Of a DNA stretch of 64,000 nucleotides, positions 33,178 to 44,184 are shown piece after piece. Source of the stretch: Odobenus rosmarus divergens (taxonomy: Eukaryota; Chordata; Mammalia; Carnivora; Odobenidae); NCBI RefSeq assembly GCF_000321225.1, contig NW_004451897.1, positions 129,535 through 193,534 on the forward strand, read 5' to 3'. How positions within the stretch are numbered: the stretch's first letter is position 1; each line of letters starts with the position of its first letter. The notes under the pieces are model-generated. The model saw only the letters and a program-made list of their open reading frames with translations. It did not search any database and was not told where the DNA came from. The translations under genes and the position numbers were made by a program.

Positions 33178-33495
33178 TTTTTTATTGAAGTATAGTTGAC
33201 ATACAATATTAGTTGCAGGTATACAATGTAGTGATCTGACAATTATATACATTATGAAATGCTCACCACAGTAAGTGTAGTTGCCATCTGTCACCATACA
33301 AAGTTATTACAATATTATTGACTATACTCCCAATGCTGTACTTTTTGTCCCCATGATTTATTTTAAAACTAGAAGTTTGTACCTCTTAATCCCCTTCACC
33401 TATTTCACCCACCCCCCCAAACCACCAGTTTGTTATCTATTTATAAGTCAATTTCTGTTTTACAGTTTAATATTTAATGGACCTGTTTTTCTATG
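33178..33495 (-). repeat. LINE-1 3' UTR fragment, antisense
   Basis: GAAGTATAGTTGACATACAATATTAG, then CACCACAGTAAGTGTAGTTGCCATCTGTCACC, as in the antisense L1 at 11975. Confidence 0.8.
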
Positions 33496-34681
33496 GTGCT
33501 AAAATTCCTTGGCTCCTCCTCTGTGTATTATAGGGGCTCAGTAAGTCAACCAGGAAGAAGTCTATGCAGGCTCTCAAAGGGCTCGAGAACCAAGAGTCAG
33601 TGAGAAATAAAAATCAATCCCACCATGCCCTGCTTTGCTGTTTCCAATCACCCAATTTACTCCTTCCTCCACAAATCTATGTTGAGGATATATACCCTAA
33701 GTTTGTTCTGTTATTAATGAGATATAATGTGGCAATGGGTAGACTGCAGTGTATAGGGAGAGAATAAAACATACCTAGGGACAGGAAAGTAGGAGGCAGG
33801 GAATGGCAGAGATGCAGATGTAACGAAGTATGACAAACTGATATATTGAAGTTGTAAGCCTGCACTCACTTCGAATTTATCAAACCTTATGACCTCAATG
33901 GTCAAAGGAAATTGACCTTGGGTAGTCAGTTTTGGGGTCAAAAGCCATCAGTTACCCTGCATCCTCCAAGGCTAATAACGTTGTTTCAATCCTCCTTCTC
34001 AATTTCTTAAATACATTTGGAGTTGTTAACCATCCCTTCTCTCTGCAATCTTCATCACTCTTGTTGGATTCTGCATTTTTCTTCCCATTTCAAAAAGTCT
34101 AAAATAAGTGTTTGCAGGGATCTCTCTCCATCTTCCTCCTTTTTTGAAGTCACATACACTCTCATAGTTCTCTCATGTCCTCATGAATAACCCCAGACCG
34201 TGTCATACCGGTTTCTTCAGCAGAATTCCACACAAAGGCTTGCTTTGAGTGGGGGCGTTCAGTCATTTTTAAAAACCTAAATTCTCCACCTCGAGGAGTG
34301 AACTTATGTGTGGTAGAATAATGAGGCATGGAGCTGGAGAGACTGGCAACCTCCTCCTTGTTGCCTTTGCCTCTGTAGTGAGGATGAGCCGCCTGAACTT
34401 CCCAAGGTGATTCAGCCTTGGTAAGGGTCCTTACCTGACCTGGCCTCCAGTTCCTACATGGTTGCCACTTTGTAGTCAACTCACTCTGAATAATACTAAT
34501 AATTTCCCCTTTTGCTTCAGCTGGATTAGCACATATTTATGTGGTGCTTATATGTTTAACTTTCAGTCCACAAATGCAGCTGTTCAGGAAATCGATATTT
34601 GCAACTCTTAATCATATTCTTTGAGAATCCAACCCATGCGGTCAGTTCTGCCCATTTGTCTCCATACCCATCCAACAAACC

Positions 34682-34682
<1 letters not shown>
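33496..34682. other. MS4A14-MS4A5 intergenic, unique-looking
   Basis: No exon, RNA gene or firm repeat. The 105-codon antisense frame at 34162-34479 has no recognisable family. Confidence 0.4.

Positions 34683-34714
<32 letters not shown>
34683..34714 (+). repeat. (CA)n microsatellite
   Basis: About 16 uninterrupted CA units, the longest perfect dinucleotide run in the window. Confidence 0.95.
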
Positions 34715-34717
<3 letters not shown>

Positions 34718-35854
34718 TGCACCCGTGCACAGGGTCTTGTCTTAAGACAGTGGAAGTCACTGGAGAGGGGATTCCTGCCATGAGTGGCTAGTCCACACCA
34801 CTTACCACTGAGAAACTCATGATCTCAGTTCCTATTAGACCCTAAGTGTCCTGTGACACTTCTGCACCACACTTGGCATACAGGATTTTTTTCCAAAATT
34901 GCAAAAATACAGTGCTTAGGAGCTGGACTTACAATGTGAAAATGTAAGAAAGTTAAAAACCATCCTCTCTGAGGCTTTTCCATTCCACTGAGAATGCTAA
35001 GGAGCAAGTCAGAAGCCCCTAATGCCTCCTGGACCCACAGGCAACTTTCCAATCTGCAAGAATTCCACTTTTCTCTGCTTTTCAAAGGCAGTCCCCCTCC
35101 CCTTACCTCTTCTTTTTGAGATGCCTTGTACTGTCCCATCAATATAATTTGGGTCTAGAGCTGACAAAATCAAATGTGTTTAGGAGCCAATAAAGGAATG
35201 TAAATGTGTGAAGTAGCCGTTTATAAAACAAAGTGGAAATCACTATAGGGAGCCAGAGAATTTATGATTTACTTAAAGAGAACCTGTTTTTTTTTTTTTT
35301 TTCTTAAACTATCTTACTCCTAACTTAGGTTAAGTTTGTTTTGGTAAAACCGGAAAGAGTTGATTTTTCAAGATGCTACCTTATACCTACAGTTCCCAAG
35401 ATCCTGTGGGAAAAAACGAGCTGACTGCTCACAAGTACACCTTCATCTGCTAGATTAAATCTCCCACTTAAGGATTATAGTAGATGAGAGGGATCAGAGC
35501 AGGTGAGGTGACTACCCATGGAATGTTGGTGAGGTGATGCTTACCACACTTCCAGGCTTGGCCCCTTAAATCCCCTGCATTTTTCTCATAATCTCTGTTC
35601 CCTCTATACTGGCCAGGACCCAGAAGATGCTCAGATGTGTGGAGAATTGTGCCTGACCCATTAATAACTGCATAGATTAAATCCATTGCTGAACATTCAG
35701 TTGGATTGTGACCTAAAAGAGAAAACTTTTATGGTACTAGGCCAAGGAAAGCATGGAATTTTTTGTCACCAAAGTTAGCCTACTCTGAGTAATAGAGCCA
35801 CTAAGGCAAAAAACCTTGTTCAAAATGGTACGAACCTTACCTTTACCCCCTTGT
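34715..35854. other. Intergenic, nothing recognised
   Basis: Unique-looking sequence with a long T run near 35288-35302. Confidence 0.4.
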
Positions 35855-36395
35855 ATTAGCTACTGTTGTGTAACAAATTACCACAAATGTAGCTTCTTAA
35901 AACAGCACGAATTTATTCTCAGTTTCTGTACATCAGAAGTCCTAAATAGCTTGGTTAGATTATTTGCTCAGAACCTCACTTAGCTAAAATCAGAGTACTG
36001 GCCAGGTCAGTGCTTCTGTGGCTTGGGATCCTCTTCCAAGATCATTCAGTGTTGGAAGAACACAGTTCCTTGCAGTTGAGGTTAGAGGAACCTGTTTCCT
36101 TGCTGGGGCTGCTCTCTGCTCCCAGAGCCACCTCCATTTCTTCTCATCTCCCAACACAACGATGATTTGCCTTTCTCAAACTTCTCCTGCTTCTAGTTCT
36201 AAGGGGTCCCATGATTACACTGGGCCCACTCAAATAATCCAGGATGATCTCCCTACTTAGAGGTAAACTTAGTAAAGCTCAAGGTAACCTATTCATGGGT
36301 GTGATATCTTATCATATTCATGGTCCTGGGAATTAGGGCATGAAATTTTCTTGGGTGCCATAATTCCTTCTATCTCATCCCTGATGTGTAATAAA
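35855..36395 (-). repeat. Probable MLT1-like MaLR LTR, antisense
   Basis: Starts TGTATTAGCTACTGTTGTGTAACAAATTACC and later has CCCATGATTACACTGGGCCCAC, TAATCCAGGATGATCTCCCT and TCCTGGGAATTAGGGCATGA, which I associate with antisense MLT1-like LTRs. Family name is from memory. Confidence 0.55.
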
Positions 36396-36550
36396 GGAAG
36401 AAGAAAAAGGATTCAATATATTTTGATGTGTTATTTTTCCTTTTGACATATTAACTTGCTTTGTCACACATTCAACCAAAGTAGTCATTTTCTGGGGTTC
36501 CAATAATCGCAGTTACATATTCACATGGTTTTAAAAATAAACTAGTCATG

Positions 36551-36730
36551 GGGCGCCTGGGTGGCTCAGATGGTTAAGCGTCTGCCTTCGGCTCAGGTCA
36601 TGATCCCAGGGTCCTGGGATCGAGTCCCGCATCGGGCCCCCTGCTCCTTGGGAGCCTGCTTCTCCCTCTGCCTCCTTCTCTCTCTCTCATGAATAAATAA
36701 ATAAAATCTTTAAAAAATAAATAAATAAAT
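36551..36730 (+). repeat. CanSINE, sense, young type
   Basis: GGGCGCCTGGGTGGCTCAGATGG head. Duplications AAATAAACTAGTCATG at 36535-36550 and 36731-36746. Confidence 0.95.
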
Positions 36731-36746
36731 AAATAAACTAGTCATG

Positions 36747-37475
36747 CAAAATTATCTTGAGTAACAAGTAGCTCCATTTGGAACTCTAAATACCTCTAAC
36801 TCAGACTTGCACCAGACAAATATCATTTTCTATGAATACCTTTATGTGATGTAAGTTGAGAAGCACTGATCTTCTTATTGTGGAAGATCAAAATTTAACT
36901 CTTTCCTCTCTCCAACCATGATGACACACATAAATGTTCCCCATCCCCACCCTTTCTATAAAGCCCATAATTTGGGCAGAGACTTGTGTTATTTACCTCT
37001 TTATGACCATATATGCCATCAGAACTGAGCCACTTAAATTATTATTCTTTCTCCTGCACAGTGTTTTCTCCCCACCCCCCCCGAATGGTGTTCTTTTCTT
37101 TCTTGGTTGCCTGCTTTCTTGCTTTTTCTCTTTCTTTTTCACTTCCTTTTCAACACCAAACCTCTCCCAGTTTTCTAAATCTCTTAACACACTGATTCAT
37201 GTTACAAATAATATCAATTTTATCATTTTGAAGGAGTTTCTACTCCAGAAACCCAGCCTACTCACCCTCCGTTGCTGGTACATAGGTGTCATCCCCAAAT
37301 CTCTTTCCCATCATCCCTCCCTGGTATTTTTTCCCATAGCTTCTCCTTTACTTCATATCTCCTTTATTTCTCTCTCTTGCTATCCTCCCTTGTTATGAAA
37401 AACAAAGCAAAGCAAAACAAAAACAAAACAAAATACTTCTGCAGACTTTTCCCCTTTTGCCATACAGGGCTATAA
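36747..37475. other. Intergenic, pyrimidine-rich
   Basis: C/T-rich stretch at 37040-37390 gives a 154-codon frame of low-complexity composition with no family likeness. No repeat recognised. Confidence 0.4.
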
Positions 37476-37491
37476 CACATTTATTGATTTT

Positions 37492-39221
37492 TAAAAATTT
37501 TTTGAGTATAGTTGATACACAATGTTACATTAGTTTCAGGCAAACAACATAGTGATTCAACTTCTCTATACATTATGCTGTGCTCCCCACAAGGGCAGTT
37601 ACCATCAGCTATCATACAACACTATTAAAATATCATTGACTATATTCCCTATTCTGTGGCTTATATTCCCACGACTTATTCATTCCATAATGTAAGCCTA
37701 TATCTATCACTCTTTTTCACCCATTTCCCAACCCTCCACCCCCTTTCTTCTGGCAACCATCACTTTGTTCTCTGTATTTATAGGTCTGATTCTGCTTTGT
37801 GTTTATTCATTTGTTTTGTTTTTTAGATTCTATATATGAGTGAAATCATATGGTATTTTTCTTTCTCATTCTTATTTCACTTAGTATAATACCCTCTAGG
37901 TCCATCCATGTTGTTGCAAATGGCAAGATTGCATCTCATTTTTTACAGCTTTATAATATTCCTGTGTGTGTGTGTGTGTGTGTATGTATACACATACATA
38001 CTATATTTTCTTTATCTATCCATCTATCTATGGACCTTTAGGCTGCTCCCATATCTTGACTCAATGCAATCTCCATCAAAATGCCAAAAACATTTTTCAC
38101 AGAAATAGAACAAATAACCCTAAAATTTATATGGAACCACAAAAGACCCTGAATAGCCAAAACAATCCTGAGAAAGAAGAACGAAGCTGGAGGTATCACA
38201 GTTCCAGATTTCAAGATATACTACAAAGCTGTAATAATCAAGACAGTATGGTACTGACACAAAAATAAGACACACAGATCAACAGAACAGAACAGAGAGC
38301 CCAGAAAGAAACCCACACTTATATGGTCAATTATTCCATGACAAAGGATGTAAGAATATACAAATGGGGAAAATACAGTCTCTTCAATAAATGATGCTGG
38401 GAAAACTGGATAGCTACATGTAAAAAACTGAAACTAGACCACTGGTGACTTTCTCTAACACCATACACAAAAATAAACTCAAAATGGATTAAACACCTAA
38501 ATGTTTGAGACCTGAAGCCATAAAAATTCTAGAAGAGAACACAGGCAGTAATTTCTTTGACATCGGCCATAGAAACATTTTTCTAGATATGTCTCCTAAG
38601 GCAAGGGAAACAAAAACAAAATAGACTATTGGGACTACCTCAAAATAAAAAGCTTTTGCACAGCAAAGGAAACCTTCAACAAGGCAAAAAGGCAACTGGC
38701 TGGATGGGAGAAGATATTTGCAAATGATATATCCTATAAGGTGTTAATATCTGAAATAAAGAATTTATACAAGTCAACACCAAAAAAGCCCCAAACAATC
38801 TGATTAAAAAATGGGCCAAGGACCTCAAATAGACATTTCCCCAAGAAGACATACATATGGCCAACAGACACATGAGAAGATCCTCAACATCACTAATCAC
38901 CAGGAAAATGAAAATCAAAACCACAATTAGATATCACCTTACACCTGTCAGAATGGGTAAAATAAAAAAGGTGAGAAACAACAAGTTTTGGCAAGGATGT
39001 GGAGAAAAAGGAACCCTTTGCACTATTGGTGGGAATGTAAATTGGTGCAGTCCCTGTGGAAAACACAACGGATGTCCCTCAAAACAAATAAAAATAGAAA
39101 TACCATATGATTCAATAATTCAACTGTTGGTTATTTACCCAAAGAAAAGAAAAACATTCGAAAAGATAGATGCACCCCTATGTTTATTGAAGCATTATTC
39201 ACAATAGCCAAAATATGGAAG
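37492..39221 (-). mobile_element. LINE-1 insertion with 5' inversion (twin priming)
   Basis: 37492-38057 is antisense L1 3' UTR and ORF2 end, e.g. TGAGTATAGTTGATACACAA and GGTCCATCCATGTTGTTGCAAATGG. From about 38058 the text flips to sense ORF2 (CAATGCAATCTCCATCAAAATGCC to TTCACAATAGCCAAAATATGG). The sense part stops where the antisense part begins in L1 order. Exact 16-bp duplications CACATTTATTGATTTT (37476-37491 and 39222-39237) enclose the whole, so it is one insertion in - orientation whose 5' part was inverted. ORF2-like frames inside are broken. Confidence 0.93.
37968..37983 (+). repeat. (GT)n microsatellite in L1
   Basis: About eight GT units inside the antisense L1 part, followed by GTATGTATACACATACATAC. 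Confidence 0.85.
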
Positions 39222-39339
39222 CACATTTATTGATTTTAATGTTCCTAACAACTGTTTTCTGGAAAGTTTTCTAACATAAAAATAAAAAATGAATACATAT
39301 ATACTTTTTTTTGTTTCATACTTCAGTGTTTTTACTTTT

Positions 39340-41090
39340 CAAGCTCTATAAGGTTTTTTTTTAACTTTACATTTTGAGGTATTTTTAGACTTACTCAAAA
39401 TTCTTTGAAGCTGCAAAGGTAAGTGTCTAATTTATCCTTCACCTAACATCCCCCAATGGCTACATCTTATATAGTTGTAACACAATATCAAAACGAGGAA
39501 ACTGACACTGATACATTTATAGTCAATTAAACTACAAACCTTATTTGGTTTTTGACATTTTTTGTCCTACATTTGTGTGTGTAGGTGCTTGTGTGTTTAG
39601 TTGTGTTTAGTTCTATACAATTTTATCCTGGGTATATATTTCTGTAACTATCACAACAATAAAGATACAGAACTGTTTTACATCCACAAAACAACTCCTT
39701 CTTGATACCTCCTTGTATTAACGCCTCACCACCAAACCTATCTCTGTCTCCTGGCAACCACTATTCTCCCTTTCCACTGCTTTGTAATTTCAAGAATGTT
39801 CCATAAGTAAAATCATACTATACTTAAGCTCTTGAGATTTTTTTTTTCACTAAGCATAATTCTATTGAGGCCCATTCATGTTGTTGTGTATATCAATTGT
39901 CCATTTTTTTAAAAATTGCTGAGTAGTATTCCATTGTTGGTTGTACCAGATTTTGTTTAAGCATTCATCTACTGAAGGATGGTTGCTTCATGTATTTTTC
40001 CATTATGAATAAAGCTGTTAGAAACATTCACATACAGGTTTTTGTGTAAATGTAAAATTTCATTACTCTGGGATAAATGTCTAAGAGTGCAACTGCTAAG
40101 TTATAAGAGCCTGCCAGACTATTTTCCAAAGGGACTTTACCATTTTTACATTCCCATCAGCAATGTATGAGAGATCCAATTTCTCCACATCCACACTAGC
40201 ATTTGGTATTATCACTTTTTTATTTCAACTGCTTTAATAAGTTTGTAGAGATATATAATTGCAGCTTTGATTTACATTTTCCTTAATGACTAATGAGTTT
40301 GAACATCCTTTTATGTTTCCAGTAGCCTTTTGAGAAAAAGGACATAGAAGATAAAATTTGGAAATTGTGTATGTCTGAAAATATGTTAATTCATATACCT
40401 TCAAAAGTTGGATGGTTTGTCTTGGCTATAAAATTCTAGATTAGAACTTTTTCTTCTGAATGTTTAAGGCTTCACTGTCTTCTCAATTCTAGTATTGATG
40501 TTGAAAAGTCCAAAGCCATTCTGGTTTCTAGTCCTTTATGTGTGACTCAATTTTTTTGCTCTTGGAATCTTAAAGGATGTTTTGTTTGTACCAACTGCTC
40601 TAAAATTTATTCATGTGGGTCTATTTTCATCAATTCCTCTGAGTATTTAAATATAAATTTTTAAATTATTTTCTCCCCCTCTGTTCTTTCTCTTTTTTCT
40701 GTAACTGCTGTTGAATCTCCTGAATTAGCCATTTTATAATCATTATTATTACTTTATATTTTCTCTTCTATTTTCTATTACCTTGCTCTTTTTTTCTACA
40801 TTCTCGTTAATTTCCTCTATTTAACATCCCAACACTTCTACTGAGATTTTCTTTTTGGCTATCCTTTTCATTTTCAAGATATCTACTTGTCCTCTGTTTC
40901 CATTTTATAGTGTTCTCATTTCATGGATGCAATATCTCTTCCTACACTTCTGAGTGTATTAGTGGATTTTTGGTCAAGTTTTTTTCTCTTATATAGTCGC
41001 TGATTTTTTAAATTTCTGTTTCTATATTTCATGTTTCCTCACATTTCTAATAATTTTTGGTTGTCCACATGATAGAGGGAAATATGAGAA
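39340..41090 (-). repeat. Older LINE-1, antisense
   Basis: 3' end wording CACAATATCAAAACGAGGAAACTGACAC, then CTCCTGGCAACCACTATTCTCC, then GTTGCTTCATGTATTTTTCCATTATGAATAAAGC. The part beyond about 40330 is more diverged. Confidence 0.65.
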
Positions 41091-41410
41091 AATTTTATTG
41101 GAAGGTTGGAGCACACAGTGTTTGCCATCTGTGGGCTTCTCTGTTAGATAAACTTACTATGTCATTGATTTAAGAAACCCTACATTTCAGTATCCTTCAT
41201 ATCTTTCTAATTAAGGGCTTTAATTTATTTTTAGGTTCTGATATATTGTATGTTTTTACCTATGTGATATTCTGGGAGATGATTTTATTTCCCCTTTAGT
41301 CCACGGTTAAAATAATACCCTTCCCTCATATCTAATTACCCCTTCTGAAATATACCTGGGAGGGACACTGGGTTTTATCATCATTCATGGAATAAGATAT
41401 TTATAATTTA

Positions 41411-41604
41411 TTTTTTTAAAGATTTTATTTATTTATTTGACAGAGAGAGACAGCAAGAGAGGGAACACAAACACGGGGAGCCTGAGAGAGAGAAGCAGGC
41501 TTCCCGCCGAGCAGGGAGCCCGATGTGGGGCTCGATCCCAGGACCCTGGGATCATGACCTGAGCCGAAGGCAGACGCTTAACAACTGAGCCACCCAGGTG
41601 CCCC
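41411..41604 (-). repeat. CanSINE, antisense (the only one in the window)
   Basis: Reads AAAGATTTTATTTATTTATT then ends TGAGCCACCCAGGTGCCCC on +. Exact 17-bp duplications AAGATATTTATAATTTA at 41394-41410 and 41605-41621. Intergenic, upstream of MS4A5. Confidence 0.96.
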
Positions 41605-41621
41605 AAGATATTTATAATTTA

Positions 41622-42409
41622 AAGAGCAAGAGAAATCTAGGGGATCTGCAAGCCCCTAAACAGATGACATCAGGGCACACTAGTTGACTACTACTGTCTA
41701 GAATATGACTATGGATCGTTTAAAGGGGGGAGATTATGCAACAGGGAGAAAGACAAGAAATTTAAAAACAGAATTAAGCTTCAACTGCAGGAAGAGAAGA
41801 GAAAGAGAAAGTGCACAGAGAGCCTTTCTTGGAACTTTCTAGCAAGGAAGTTGGGGAAGCTGGGAGAAGGAGAGGCCTGATCCCCTTAACTGTGAATCTG
41901 AGAACATGAATCACTTGGATCACTGTGACTTCCCTGGAATAAGCAGCAATAAGAGCCTTGAAGTAAAGCTTGTTGGGAACACTGAGGAAGACAGGGCTAT
42001 TATACATTATTCCATAAACCACTTTAGAGCTAGATTAATTCCCATGAAAAGAGTAGATTTTGGCAGATTGGAAGATAAAAAGAAATCTAAAGATATGGAA
42101 AAAGGAAAAGTAGTGCACAAATTTATCTTACCCATGTATCAATGGGCCTAGATGCTTTCTCAGCAGGAGAGCTATGGAGTTCCACAGCCACCCTGTAATG
42201 TAGAAGTGAGGTAAAATGACTTCCGGACCAACTCAGTGTGACATTTCCAAAGTTCCTATAGCTAAGTCTACAAAAATACATTGAACATTTAGCTGATAAA
42301 GAACCAACGAAAATAAACCTTGGAAACAATGCAAAAATAAAACAAAGCATTTAGCCACTATGATTAAAACAGTAATAACAATAAAAAATGTTAATTGCTA
42401 TTATTTTTG
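41622..42409. other. Intergenic upstream of MS4A5, nothing recognised
   Basis: Unique-looking sequence without exons I can support. Confidence 0.4.
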
Positions 42410-42640
42410 TAATTACAATTTACTTAGCACCCACTACATACCAAATACTTAATAATTCACTCACAATAAGGTAAACTTATACTTTATACCTATAAAGTAA
42501 CAATTATTATTCTCATTTTTAGATAAAAGATATAATATTTTAATAAGTAGGTAAGTTAATATGAATATATAAATTAATGTATCACTTAGCCAAGACCACA
42601 TACCTAGTACATAAAAGGGTTTGGAATTAATTCTAAGTTT
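42410..42640. repeat. MIR-like SINE fragment
   Basis: TTAGCACCCACTACATACCAAATACTTA, ATTATTCTCATTTTTAGATAAA and TAGCCAAGACCACATACCTAGTA are MIR core wording. Confidence 0.65.
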
Positions 42641-43079
42641 CGATGCTCCAAGGATTGAGTCTTTCAGAACTGCATCTCCAGAATTAGCTTGCATGAACTG
42701 AAGCATAATAAAAACTTCAAGTAATCTTTCTACCATTTGTCTGATGGCTATTAAAACATTGTTCTAGCCATCATGCTTAGGGAAAAAGAGAAAGAGAAAG
42801 AGGAACTGGAAAAGGTTCAGAGGAAAGCTAAAACATGAGTAAATAAGGATGAAATGGTATTATAAAGCATATTGGAATAGAGTTCGCTTAACTCAGAGAA
42901 CACTAACCTAACAGCAAAGGATTTTCATAAGGGAAGATCACCATTAGGATTCTACGTTCATGAAAAACTGAATGCTGGAAGGTAAGGTTGGTCCTTTAAT
43001 ATGTTCTAACTGGCAAGTGGCTAGAGGCTGTCTCATCAGGATTTTTTAATTTAGGAAGACCTGATCTTATTAGGAAACA

Positions 43080-43530
43080 CCAGAGAATGACAAGGTAGAG
43101 TGTGTAAATGAATACAAGTTCTTCTCCTCCCTTCATCCATGTCCCTGCAATATGACAGTACAATCTTCCTGTGAAGGTATGGAGTGTTTCCTTACCCTCG
43201 AATATGGGTTGTCTCTGCAATTTGTGTAGGTCAATGAGAGATTAGCATACATGATTCAGCAGAAGTTTAAAAAACATCTGTGAGTTAGAGAAGAACCAAG
43301 AGCCTACCAGCTGCCAGATATGTGACTGAGGCCATGCTAAATCATCTAGCTTTGGCCACTCCACCAAATGACCACAGATGCAGAGAAAACCTGGCACACA
43401 AGAGCTGAGCTTGACCAGACCGGTAGAACCACCCACATGACCCACAGAATTCTGAGCAAAATTAAATGCTGGTTGTATGAAGCCACTAAGTTTGAGGTGA
43501 TTTGTCCACAGCTAAAGTTAATAAAATCAG
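43080..43530. repeat. Possible MaLR/MLT1-like LTR remnant
   Basis: Ends with GTATGAAGCCACTAAGTTTGAGGTGATTTG, typical of MLT1-type LTR ends; the remainder is diverged. Confidence 0.4.
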
Positions 43531-43739
43531 GTGGCAAAAACAAAAGTGACAGGCTAAATAGACACTATGTCTACTTCAAGAAGTGGATTATTAATTAATT
43601 CTGAGGGCCTGAGAGCTTTTGTCCCCTACCTCCTGAAGACGGAGAACTAGAATAAGTATTCGCAATACTCATTTATTTGGGAACTAAAATGTCTTCACAG
43701 ATCAGATATCTAGCCCTGCCTGATCAATGTACATATATG

Positions 43740-43920
43740 GAATCTGAAACCAAGAGAGGGGATGTGACTTGCCCAAGGTCACAGTGAGTTCCTGACTGAA
43801 CTAGGACTACTGGGCAGGTCCTCTGAGCTCCAGTCCTGGGTATTTTACTCACTAACCTTGAGATCTCGACCAATCCTGAGATTCCATGACTCTGTGACTC
43901 TATGGTTCTATAATTCCAAG
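43740..43920. repeat. MIR fragment followed by an 8-bp-period tail
   Basis: GAGGGGATGTGACTTGCCCAAGGTCACA is MIR core. From 43871 the text runs in 8-bp steps (GATTCCAT, GACTCTGT, GACTCTAT, GGTTCTAT). A similar run is at about 9301-9347 upstream of MS4A14. Confidence 0.55.
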
Positions 43921-44031
43921 ACAAAGCACAACAATGCCAGTGCTCCAGACAGCCTTGGTACAGAAGAACATGGTCTAGACTTAAGTACCATCAAGAACAT
44001 TTTTTCATCTCAAAATATCAACTGCACCATC

Positions 44032-44184
44032 ATGGATTCAAACACTGTACACAATCCTGTGTTTCTGGTATTTCCCCCAGATATCAATGTTCCTGACTTG
44101 CAGTCAGCAGACCTTACAGCCACAACCTATGATACAAGCGGCCCTCTTCCAAAATTACTTGCTACAAAAATGAAAATCTTAGGG
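44032..44184 (+). CDS. MS4A5: MS4A5 first coding exon
   Basis: 51 codons, [20 protein letters not shown] to LATKMKILG, donor GTAAGT. The ATG has A at -3 and G at +4. An in-frame open stretch upstream (from 43858) has no earlier Met that fits the family, so this ATG is chosen. Confidence 0.92.

Noticed and set aside
34683..34714. CA run as a regulatory Z-DNA element
   Set aside because: An ordinary mammalian microsatellite in intergenic DNA; nothing nearby supports a role.
36934..37398. 154-codon hydrophobic frame
   Set aside because: Its Phe/Leu/Ser richness comes from a pyrimidine-rich tract; no motif, no splice context, no family match.
38857..39207. 116-codon frame as a gene
   Set aside because: L1 ORF2 end in the inverted 5' part of the twin-primed L1.
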